Assembly: GCA_041664945.1 (NCBI GenBank)
Contig: JBAYJY010000054.1
Span: 1 to 26,035, forward strand
DNA: 26,035 nucleotides
Direction of reading: 5' to 3'
Source of the DNA: JBAYJY01 sp041664945
GTDB taxonomy: Bacteria > UBP15 > UBA6099
The translations under genes were made by a program, and so were the position numbers. Positions 13,859 to 21,910 of the stretch are shown here, piece by piece (positions within the stretch are counted from its first letter, which is position 1; each line of letters opens with the position of its first letter). The notes under the pieces were generated by a model that saw only the letters and a list, made by a program, of their open reading frames with translations, made no database searches and was not told the origin of the DNA.

Positions 13859-14457
13859 CCGGCATGAGACAAAAATATTTCGAGCTTACGGGCCAGCAGA
13901 GAGCGATGCTTCTTGCCGCTCTTCTTTTTATGACGGCAAGCGTTATTTACGGTTTGGCGTTGAGCCCGGCGGTCAAAGCGGTTCAAAAAGCCGGTTCGGA
14001 TAAAAAAGTAGCCATCGAAGCCGGGAAGTCTATGGACGTGCAGATCGCCAAGTTGAGAACGCTCGGAATGAAGAATAATGAAATCGGCGTCGCGCAGACG
14101 GAAACGCTTCGCGCAAATGGAAACGAAGTTCTGTACTCATCGAACGTTTCAAGCTTCATGGACGGTTTAAGGGAACTTAACGAGAGACTCGGCGGAAAGA
14201 ATTTCAGGTTAGAGGAAGGCGCTATCCAATCGGCGTACGTAACGCTTGGAGAGCGAAATGACGTATATAAACTGATGCGGCTGCCTGCAAAAATTTCTTT
14301 CGAAGGCGACTATTCCGTGATGTCGAATTTTCTTTTTCAGTTATACGCGCTGAAGCGTATGATAAAAATCGGAGATGTTGATATTCAGACAAAAGGGTAT
14401 ACGGGCGACATTAGGGTGACATTAGATTTAGGCATATATTATGTCGAGGAGTCCTGA
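13855..14457 (+). CDS. PilO-like (GspM-like) inner-membrane alignment protein
   Basis: A 200-residue bitopic membrane protein. It has a short cytoplasmic N-terminus, a transmembrane helix at ~16-36 (AMLLAALLFMTASVIYGLAL), a coiled-coil region, and a periplasmic ferredoxin-like domain with KISFEGDYSVMSNFLFQLYALKRMIKI, typical of PilO. PilO pairs with PilN in the T4P alignment complex; GspM is its T2SS counterpart. Position directly after PilM-PilN supports the call. The GTG start overlaps the upstream stop (GTGA); an ATG three codons later (13864) is an alternative. Confidence 0.85.
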   Translation: MTGMRQKYFELTGQQRAMLLAALLFMTASVIYGLALSPAVKAVQKAGSDKKVAIEAGKSMDVQIAKLRTLGMKNNEIGVAQTETLRANGNEVLYSSNVSSFMDGLRELNERLGGKNFRLEEGAIQSAYVTLGERNDVYKLMRLPAKISFEGDYSVMSNFLFQLYALKRMIKIGDVDIQTKGYTGDIRVTLDLGIYYVEES

Positions 14458-14460
14458 GTT

Positions 14461-15246
14461 TTGTTCAAATTAAGCCGCAATGCGATGATAATCATGGCCG
14501 TTCTCGGCCTTGCCATCGTGTTGGCGTGGGCGACAAAACCGCGGCCGAAAGCCATGAGGCAGCCTCCGGATATCATAGCGCGGGCTCCGTCAGGAATTGT
14601 CGGCGACACGCAGCCGTACGAACAGGAGGCGCCGCCTATTGCAGCTCCTGCGCCGGCCGATCAAAATTTGTCTCCGTCCAACGCCGCTGTTTCCTTTCCG
14701 CTAAATGTTGAAAACGATTTTGAACTTATGCAGGAACGCTATGGACGCGATAATCCGTTCGCGCCTCTTTATGATTTGCCTCTGAAACAGGCGCCAGTAG
14801 TAACACAAATGGCTGATTTTCCTGAATTGAATCCTGTTTTTGAAAACGCTCCGCCGCCGCCGAATTTCAATTTAACCGCAATCGCCGTGAGGAACGGGCA
14901 GGGGATCGCTATTATCGACGGCGAAATATATCGCATCGGCGATAACGCTAAAGATTATACGGTCGCTTCGATCAAACCCGATCAAGTTATTCTAAACGGC
15001 AGATACGGAGCGAAGGTAACTCTCAGACTTAAGCAGGAACTGCGCGGCAATTTCGAATCGCGCAATAACGAAATTACAAATATTAATGTTATGAAATCAC
15101 AGCCGAAAGAGAATATTTTCATACCGCAGCGCGGCAAGAATAATAATTACTCGCCCGGCCCGCTTCCGCCGCTTCCAGAATATTCGATTCCCGGTCCGGA
15201 TGATTTTCAATCAGAACCGCTTCCGCCGTCCGGGTATCATCAATGA
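14461..15246 (+). CDS. PilP/GspC-like periplasmic linker protein
   Basis: A 261-residue protein. After an N-terminal transmembrane anchor (~8-25) comes a Pro/Ala-rich periplasmic linker (27-80), then RDNPFAPL (from R96) and the beta-rich homology region FNLTAIAVRNGQGIAIIDGE-IYRIGDNAKDYTVASIKPDQVIL, shared by PilP and GspC. A Pro/Asn-rich tail of about 60 residues ends the protein. This domain bridges the inner-membrane complex to the secretin. No lipobox cysteine is present, so it is anchored like GspC rather than as a PilP lipoprotein. The TTG start has GAGGAG nine bases upstream and lies three bases after the PilO stop. A gap of 101 bases, with no clear signal, separates it from the next gene. 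Confidence 0.8.
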   Translation: MFKLSRNAMIIMAVLGLAIVLAWATKPRPKAMRQPPDIIARAPSGIVGDTQPYEQEAPPIAAPAPADQNLSPSNAAVSFPLNVENDFELMQERYGRDNPFAPLYDLPLKQAPVVTQMADFPELNPVFENAPPPPNFNLTAIAVRNGQGIAIIDGEIYRIGDNAKDYTVASIKPDQVILNGRYGAKVTLRLKQELRGNFESRNNEITNINVMKSQPKENIFIPQRGKNNNYSPGPLPPLPEYSIPGPDDFQSEPLPPSGYHQ

Positions 15247-15347
15247 TTTTTCAATTAATTTTTTATAAAATGAATGAATCGCCGTCGTTTTGTCTTCTAC
15301 ATTCATACAATTTACCGATGAAAGCGCCGGTTCATCCTTAATAATTA

Positions 15348-17756
15348 ATGGAAAACAGCACACCAAACGATAATACGAGGGGTTCAGGCCGCCAGACGGT
15401 TTTCGGCGCCTACATTACTTTCGGACTTCCAATTTTACTATTTCTCATCACGACTGTATATATCGGCAGTTCGCTCGATCCGTTTCTGCCGCCGAAGGCT
15501 TTTCTTCTCAGGCTATATGCTTTGGGCGGCGCGATGTTATTGGTTTATCGAATCGCTATGAGAGGCGGTTACAGCGTTAAAGCTACGCCGGCAGGCTCCG
15601 CAGCTATTGTTTTTCTTTTATGGTGCGCAGTCTCTCTTTTTTATGCTCGAAACCGGGACTCATCGATAGACGCATTGCTAAATCTTGTTTGCGCAGTGTT
15701 TATCTACTTTATGGTTTCAAGCGAAATACGCAGTTTGGAAGCCGCTAAAAGGTTGCTTGCCTACTCGTTGGCGCCGGTGTTTGCAATAGCTGCGTTTGCG
15801 GCGCTTGACCTTATGAGGGTCAGTTTTTTTCCGTGGGATTATCTAATAGCCAACAAAGTCGTGTCTGTATTTTCGGTTTTTAACGTGCCGAACAGCGGTC
15901 CGCGGGCGTGGCAGCACTATTTCGACGGGCGTGTATCTGCCTCATTCGGCAATCCTGTATATTTGGCGGGTTTCATGACGCTGATGCTTGCGCCGGCGTG
16001 GGGGCTTTACATAACTCGCGGCGGTCGGGCTCGCAGGCTGTTCATCATATCGGCGGCAATCCTGATTGAGATCATTCTTGTGGCAACGTTTACGCGAAGC
16101 GCGTGGATAAGCGCCGCAATTTCGATGTGCGTATTTTTTCTGTTTGCGCGGAAATGCGGCAAGAATGCTGTTTCATCGCGATTGGGCGCTGCGGCGGCCC
16201 TGATAGTTCTTGCAGGCGTTATAGGAGCATTTGCGGTTAAAGGCGGGATAAATCCCAATTTCGCCGTGGGCGAAAGGATAGAAAGCATTGCGGACTCAAC
16301 GGATGGGAGCCGCCTGCAGAGGACGCTCATCTGGAAAACAGCTTGGGAGATGGTCAAGGCGAATCCTGTAGTCGGGGTAGGGCTCGGCAACTATTATATT
16401 CAGCATCCGGTTTATCAGAGGAAATTCTTCAGTTCAAAATACTGGGCGCCTTACATCAGCTACCCGGACCGGGTGCATAATGAGTTTTTGGATTTATGGG
16501 CTGAGACGGGACTTATAGGAGCGATATTGGCGGCGGCGGCGTTGGCGTTTTTTATGGCCGCAGGATTGAGGGCGGTGAAGCGCGGAGGGGATGAGGGCCG
16601 GCTGGCATCCGGACTGCTTGCAGGGGGCGGAGGAATGTTGCTTTACGGAATGGTCCAGTTTCCGCTGCATGTAATGGAGGTTCTCGTATACAGTTGCGTT
16701 TTCGCCGGATTGATTGAATCGCTTTCGAGAGGAGAGCGATGCGTTGAACAAACGCATAAAAAGTGGCGTTCGGCGCGAGCGTCGGAGCGACTGTTGTTGG
16801 CCGCGGTTCTGATTCTGCTGTTTGCAGTGGCTGCGAAACAGATCGCTAAACCGTCGCTCGGAAACATAGCTTTTTTTTGGGGCTTGAGTCACGCTGACGA
16901 GGAACCGGAGCGGGCTATTGAGATGATGGAAGCCGGGCTTTTCCTTTGCCCCAATGACGCTGAGATGCCGATCCGATACGGGATGACCCTGAACCGGATA
17001 GCGTCCAAGGCGGGCTCAAAACAGGCCCGTCTGGATATTTACATGAAAGTATGGAACGAATCGCAGACCGCTCTGGCAAGGAACCCGGCTGAAGGACGTC
17101 TTTACGATAATCTGGGCGTTGTATATATCAGACTGAACGAACCTCGAAAAGCCTTGGCGGCTTTGAAAAGAGAGGAATATTACAGTCCTCCTAATGCGGC
17201 ATTGTTTTATAACATGGGGATTGCCTACTATATGTTACAACGGTATAATACTGCAATAATTAATTATGCGCGCGCGTTAGAGGCGGATTCGGCGCTTCCG
17301 GGCGTCAACCAGAATCTCGGTCTTGCATACATGAGGACAGGCAGGCCGGAAGAGGCTGTAAAGGCATACGGAAGAGAATTAAAACTGGACGCTGAAAACG
17401 CGCAGGCGTTGAACAGTCTGGGGCTGGCGCAATCGGCGCTGGGAAGAAGCGGAGACGCGATATCAGCGTATCGGCGGGCTGTGGCGGAAGAACCCGGATT
17501 CAAGGAAGCGCGAGGCAATCTCGCGATTGAGCTCATAAAGCGCGGCGAATATTCGGAAGCCGCGGCTGAATTAGAAAAAGTGATAGCGGCGGACCCGGGA
17601 TCGGGAATAGCGCGATATCACCTCGGAAGGGCGTACAAATTGATGGGACGCGTCAAGGATGGAGACATGGAACTGAAACTTGCGTCCGAACTCATGCTTA
17701 AAGCGAAAAAAACTGATATTCGATCGGACAAAAAGACTGGGGGGGCCGAACGTTGA
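15348..17756 (+). CDS. O-antigen-ligase (Wzy_C) family protein with C-terminal TPR repeats; candidate pilin O-glycosyltransferase
   Basis: An 802-residue membrane protein. About ten or more hydrophobic helices fill residues ~18-500. The Wzy_C-type signature is visible: TFTRSAWISA, then RTLIWKTAWEMVKANPVVGVGLGNYY, and RVHNEFLDLWAETGLIG with H377. Residues ~515-790 are tandem TPR units (for example GRLYDNLGVVYIRLNEPRKALAAL). The family includes O-antigen ligases and the PglL/TfpO oligosaccharyltransferases that glycosylate pilins. The family alone does not choose, but location between the PilP-like and secretin genes suggests pilin or pilus-complex glycosylation. The ATG at 15348 has no clear ribosome binding site. 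The TTGA overlap with the secretin gene suggests coupling. Confidence 0.85.
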   Translation: MENSTPNDNTRGSGRQTVFGAYITFGLPILLFLITTVYIGSSLDPFLPPKAFLLRLYALGGAMLLVYRIAMRGGYSVKATPAGSAAIVFLLWCAVSLFYARNRDSSIDALLNLVCAVFIYFMVSSEIRSLEAAKRLLAYSLAPVFAIAAFAALDLMRVSFFPWDYLIANKVVSVFSVFNVPNSGPRAWQHYFDGRVSASFGNPVYLAGFMTLMLAPAWGLYITRGGRARRLFIISAAILIEIILVATFTRSAWISAAISMCVFFLFARKCGKNAVSSRLGAAAALIVLAGVIGAFAVKGGINPNFAVGERIESIADSTDGSRLQRTLIWKTAWEMVKANPVVGVGLGNYYIQHPVYQRKFFSSKYWAPYISYPDRVHNEFLDLWAETGLIGAILAAAALAFFMAAGLRAVKRGGDEGRLASGLLAGGGGMLLYGMVQFPLHVMEVLVYSCVFAGLIESLSRGERCVEQTHKKWRSARASERLLLAAVLILLFAVAAKQIAKPSLGNIAFFWGLSHADEEPERAIEMMEAGLFLCPNDAEMPIRYGMTLNRIASKAGSKQARLDIYMKVWNESQTALARNPAEGRLYDNLGVVYIRLNEPRKALAALKREEYYSPPNAALFYNMGIAYYMLQRYNTAIINYARALEADSALPGVNQNLGLAYMRTGRPEEAVKAYGRELKLDAENAQALNSLGLAQSALGRSGDAISAYRRAVAEEPGFKEARGNLAIELIKRGEYSEAAAELEKVIAADPGSGIARYHLGRAYKLMGRVKDGDMELKLASELMLKAKKTDIRSDKKTGGAER

Positions 17757-19150
17757 TCAAACGATCGTGCGGATTTCTTATTATATTGCTCGGAATGATT
17801 TTGACAAAAGTTCCTATGGAGGCAGTCGCCCAGACGCATGATACGCCGCCGCTTAACCTTCCGAAGAATCCAGTGATTTCTCTGAATCTTAAAAACGCGG
17901 ATGTGACGGATGTTTTCAGGCTGCTGGCTGAGCAGAACGACCTGAATATAGTGGTCTCTCCTACAGTCGGCGGCATTATCAGCATACGGCTTTCAGATGT
18001 CACTCTCGAAGAAGCGCTGAAGGTTATTCTCGAAGCGTCTAACTCGCATCTCGAACGCACTGAAAATATCATCTATATCAGCGCGCGCGCCGACGCCGAA
18101 AAAAGGGCGATGATTAAAGACGAGATGATCACGGAGATATTTTCCATTAATTATGTGGACTCCGAACAGTTGCTGTCGGTCATCAACGAGTTCCTTAGCC
18201 CGAACGGGAAAGCGAGAACATTTTATCGGTCGAAGAACCTCGCATCAGTCGCCGGGAAGCCGCCGATGCTTATTATCATCGATTATCCGCAGAACGTGGA
18301 TACTATAAGGCGCCTGATCGACAATCTGGATAAGGAAACGCCTCAGATTCTCATTCAGGCGAAGATCATCGAAACAAGTCTCGACAACTCTGACATTCTC
18401 GGAACCGATTGGACAACCAAGATCAACTTCAAAGGTTCGCCGATGAGGTTCGACACAAAGTATGCCGCCGCCGGAATGATTGATTATGGGATATTGAGTC
18501 TCGACGCATTTTCTGCGGTCTGGCAGAGGGTGCTGGACAACAAGAACAACAATGTGCTTTCTGACGCCAAACTGACGACGCTCGACAACGAGAAAGCCAG
18601 CATTCACGTCGGCGAAACAATTCCGGTAGGCGTTACATCTATGGCGGCCGGAGGAACGAACGGCATTTCATTCGGAACGACAAATATTCAGGAGTGGGAT
18701 GTCGGAATAACGCTCGATGTAACTCCCCACGTGCTCGACGGCGGAGTTATCATGATGAAAATCGAACCGGAAGTCAGCAATGTGAAGTCATTCGCCTCGC
18801 TCGGCGGCACGGGCGCTTCGAATGCGCCGATCACTTCAAAGCGGACAGTCGAAACGAACATCATGCTGTCATCAGGAGAAACAATCGTTATCGCCGGCCT
18901 CGTCCAGAACTCTGAAACAACACGGGACGCGAGCGTTCCTTTTCTCGGCAAGCTGCCGGTTGTCGGCTCATTATTCCGCAAGAAAGAAACTGTAAATACG
19001 AAATCCAATCTTCTTATTTTTATTACGGCTAAAATAATGGAGCTTCGCGGAAAGACGGTTGCGGATGATAAAACCGGAGCCTCTTCGAGCGCGGCGCCAT
19101 CTATGCCGGGCAACGACAAAAAACTCGATGAGTTTCTGGAATACAAATGA
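17753..19150 (+). CDS. Short PilQ/GspD-family secretin
   Basis: A 465-residue outer-membrane secretin, the channel for the fibre. It has a signal peptide (~1-27), an N0/STN-like domain (~43-110, ISLNLKNADVTDVFRLLAEQNDLNIVV), one secretin_N domain (~124-193, with IIIDYPQNVDTIRRLIDNLD), then the secretin core with the typical VPFLGKLPVVGSLFRKKE and NLLIFITAKI near the end. PilQ is often ~700 residues with AMIN domains; none is present here, so it is compact. The start is TTG, overlapping the previous stop (17753-17756), after a G-rich stretch. The stop overlaps the ATG of the next gene by four bases. Confidence 0.9.
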   Translation: MIKRSCGFLIILLGMILTKVPMEAVAQTHDTPPLNLPKNPVISLNLKNADVTDVFRLLAEQNDLNIVVSPTVGGIISIRLSDVTLEEALKVILEASNSHLERTENIIYISARADAEKRAMIKDEMITEIFSINYVDSEQLLSVINEFLSPNGKARTFYRSKNLASVAGKPPMLIIIDYPQNVDTIRRLIDNLDKETPQILIQAKIIETSLDNSDILGTDWTTKINFKGSPMRFDTKYAAAGMIDYGILSLDAFSAVWQRVLDNKNNNVLSDAKLTTLDNEKASIHVGETIPVGVTSMAAGGTNGISFGTTNIQEWDVGITLDVTPHVLDGGVIMMKIEPEVSNVKSFASLGGTGASNAPITSKRTVETNIMLSSGETIVIAGLVQNSETTRDASVPFLGKLPVVGSLFRKKETVNTKSNLLIFITAKIMELRGKTVADDKTGASSSAAPSMPGNDKKLDEFLEYK

Positions 19151-21816
19151 CTATGAACCCCAAAAACCGTTTTTTGATTTTCCTTGTTTCGGGGGTTATC
19201 GCTTCTGTGTTTGCGATCGCCTCTGCCGCTTCGGCCCTCGAAATCGCTTCAAGCTGGAATAGCTATTACGGCCTTGTTTACAAAGGCGCGAACCATGGAA
19301 TCGTAGCCCAGCAGGAATTCGAAGTGTTTCGCGGCGGCAAGAAGATCGGAAAGTTTATTATTTTCGAGGTCGATGATAATTCATCAAAGGGAACTTTTAA
19401 ACCGGACGATCTCACGACTATTCTCAAGGACGGCGACCAGTTGAAAAATGCGGGTGGCGCCGAATGGACGCCAGGGCCGCCGCCGGTCTTGAAGAAGGAA
19501 AAGGAAAAACAGAAAACAGAACCTGCGCCTGAAGCGAGATCGCTGACTTTGTCGAGCGATCCGGCTGCCGTGAATGAAGATGCAAAAGCAAAGCAGCCTG
19601 AAAAGTCCGCAATAGATAAATCAAAGAAGAAGGAGCAGGAAAAAAGCAAACCAAGCAATAAAGAGACGAAATCATCAAAAAAAGACAGTAAGTCATATCC
19701 GAGACGAATAGTCCCTAAAGATGAAGGCGCGAAGGATTCTAAAACAGCGGCGCCGAAACAAGAGGAAAAGACAGAAAAGAATGTTGAGAAAAAGGAAGAG
19801 GAACAAAAACACCCTCGAATTATTAAGTATCCGAAAAATGAAACTGTTGTCGCGAAAGCCCCCGAAAACAATGAGCCGGAGAATTCCAAAAGATTCGGCT
19901 TGAAAGTTGTTGAGAACCCGGCGGAAAAAAAAACTGTAGTCCAAACGGACCCCGCATCGCCGGAGAAGCCGCCGGCTAAAGAAACGCCAAAAGTTGAATC
20001 GACAAAAAAAGATGTTCCGGCGCCTCCCGCTCCGGCGCCTGCTGCCGCTGAGAAGAAGGAAAAAGACGTAACGCCTCCGGTTGCCGCTTCAGAAACTCCC
20101 GTAGAGAAGAATAAGGAAGCTCCTTCAGAAGCGCGCGCCACGGCGCCGGCGCCTTCACGATTAGTTGCGAAGGCTCCAGGAACGCCGACATCAGCAGCAG
20201 AAAAAAAAGAACAGCCGGCGACACCTTCAGCTAAAACGAGCGCTTCATCCGTTAAAACCCAAAATAATACGACAAGCGAAAAAAAAGCTTCTAAAGAGAA
20301 AAGTAATAAAGTAGCTGCGAAAGCGGGTGATTCTAAGAAGAAAACGGAAAAGTCGGCTCCAAAAGATAAAAAAGAAAAGAAGGCCGCGGCGGCTGTAACA
20401 GCAAAAGCTCCGATTGCGCAGCAGAAGAAAGAAACAGTGAAACCATCGGTTACGGCATTAAAAAAGTCTTCGCCTAAGAAATCCGATGAAATAGCCGGGA
20501 TGGGAAAAGCGGGAGCTAATGATAGACAAGTTGCAAATTCGAATATGAATGGCCAAGAGAAAACCCTTGAGATAGTATCCGAAGAAACAGAAGAATCAGA
20601 TTCACAATCAGCAACGCCAGCGCCTGTGGTTGTTGCAGCGCCGGTCCCTTCACCCGCTCCTGTCGCAACTGCGTCCCCGCAGGCTCCTGCTCCCGTTGCT
20701 GCTTCGACGGCCCCGGCTGCCGCCGCTCAGGCGACAGATCGGAAGAAAGAGCAAGCGAAGCCTGTTGAGGCGCCTGACATTGCTGATAAAAAGACTAATA
20801 CGAAGTCGTCGGATGAGGTTGTTAAAAGTGAGACGCCAAACCGCTACGGATTAAGAAATTCATCAAAACAAAACGAAAATATTAAATCAGAAAATAAATC
20901 CGCTGATAAGACATCAAGCGGGAAGAAAGAAGTTGCCTCTAAGCCGGCAGTTGAAAAAAAGGCGACCGAACCGCCAAAAGTCGCTTCCGTCGCGGAAAGT
21001 GAAATACAGAACAAGTTCGGTTTGAGAGTTGTCGCAGAAGCGCCTGCGGGCAATCCTGAACCAAAACCGGCTGAAAAAAAAGCAGTTGCCGTCAACAAAG
21101 CGGAATCAAAAGAGATTGCGCCCGCGCCGGCTGTGAAGAAGAACGAGGAAGAACCTCCTAAAGCGGCAGCGGAACCGAAAGCCGGACGCCAGAAGAAATA
21201 TGAACCGGCGGCGGTTGTTGAACAGCCGAAGCGGCAGACAGAGCCAGAGCAGAAACCGAAAACCGCGTCGGAACCTGAGAAAGATATACGAACTGCCGAA
21301 AAGCATTTGAAAAAAGCTGACGAACATTACTCAGACCGCGATTACCATCTGGCTCTTGAACAGTATTCGACCGCATTGACGCTTGACCCGACGAATGAAC
21401 GGGCGAGAACCGGAGTGATGGATGCCGCAAAGAAGTTAGGCATGGCGCAGCCGCTCTCTGAGACGGCTGAACCGCCGAAGCCTGGCGAAATTGTGTCGGT
21501 TCCTGTGGATGGAAAGAGAGCGCAGTCGGATGGAATGGACATTTCCTCTGTACAGAATAATTATGGCGTCTATCAGATTCAGGAAGGCAACTATGATGAA
21601 GCGATTGTGTGGCTGACGAAAGCGATAAGCGAGAATCCGAACATAGCCGCTTATTACCGGAACCGCGCGGTGGCGTATTACAAGCAGGGAAACGCGGCAG
21701 CGGCGGTGCTGGACGCAAAAATTGCGTATGAAAAAGGCGATGAGAGGGCGCGTGAGTTGCTTTTATCACTGAAGGAGTTGTTAAAGGCTAAGGAAGCCGT
21801 ACAATCGAAACGGTAA
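19147..21816 (+). CDS. Secreted Lys/Ala/Pro/Glu-rich protein with SH3-like N-domain and C-terminal TPRs
   Basis: An 889-residue protein. A signal peptide (~1-30, ending ASAASA) is followed by a small beta domain (~37-102) whose EFEVFRGGKKIGKFIIFEV resembles the SH3-like module of FlgT-C type proteins. Residues ~110-705 are low-complexity, rich in Lys, Ala, Pro, Glu and Ser, and probably disordered. A recurring short motif, (F/Y)GL(K/R), appears at F250, Y567 and F624, with a related YGV at Y806. Two TPR blocks (~715-765 and ~806-885) close the protein. Its start overlaps the secretin stop (ATGA). The layout recalls FimV-type scaffolds and TPR pilotins of PilQ, but I see no LysM domain or lipobox, so this is analogy only. 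It may span the periplasm or bind peptidoglycan through its lysines. Confidence 0.75.
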   Translation: MTMNPKNRFLIFLVSGVIASVFAIASAASALEIASSWNSYYGLVYKGANHGIVAQQEFEVFRGGKKIGKFIIFEVDDNSSKGTFKPDDLTTILKDGDQLKNAGGAEWTPGPPPVLKKEKEKQKTEPAPEARSLTLSSDPAAVNEDAKAKQPEKSAIDKSKKKEQEKSKPSNKETKSSKKDSKSYPRRIVPKDEGAKDSKTAAPKQEEKTEKNVEKKEEEQKHPRIIKYPKNETVVAKAPENNEPENSKRFGLKVVENPAEKKTVVQTDPASPEKPPAKETPKVESTKKDVPAPPAPAPAAAEKKEKDVTPPVAASETPVEKNKEAPSEARATAPAPSRLVAKAPGTPTSAAEKKEQPATPSAKTSASSVKTQNNTTSEKKASKEKSNKVAAKAGDSKKKTEKSAPKDKKEKKAAAAVTAKAPIAQQKKETVKPSVTALKKSSPKKSDEIAGMGKAGANDRQVANSNMNGQEKTLEIVSEETEESDSQSATPAPVVVAAPVPSPAPVATASPQAPAPVAASTAPAAAAQATDRKKEQAKPVEAPDIADKKTNTKSSDEVVKSETPNRYGLRNSSKQNENIKSENKSADKTSSGKKEVASKPAVEKKATEPPKVASVAESEIQNKFGLRVVAEAPAGNPEPKPAEKKAVAVNKAESKEIAPAPAVKKNEEEPPKAAAEPKAGRQKKYEPAAVVEQPKRQTEPEQKPKTASEPEKDIRTAEKHLKKADEHYSDRDYHLALEQYSTALTLDPTNERARTGVMDAAKKLGMAQPLSETAEPPKPGEIVSVPVDGKRAQSDGMDISSVQNNYGVYQIQEGNYDEAIVWLTKAISENPNIAAYYRNRAVAYYKQGNAAAAVLDAKIAYEKGDERARELLLSLKELLKAKEAVQSKR

Positions 21817-21910
21817 TATCGAATTGAGAACATCGAGATGGTGTAAGGCGCATTGCGCGCGGCCTGCGCGTAAACTATCAGACTATCAAACAAGAGATAA
21901 AATCGGACTC

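Noticed and set aside
19278..20141. Long antisense open frame (287 codons) opposite the Lys/Ala/Pro/Glu-rich gene
   Set aside because: It arises because the sense codons are A- and G-rich, giving Ser/Phe/Ala-rich low complexity on the other strand. No ribosome binding site or recognisable domain.
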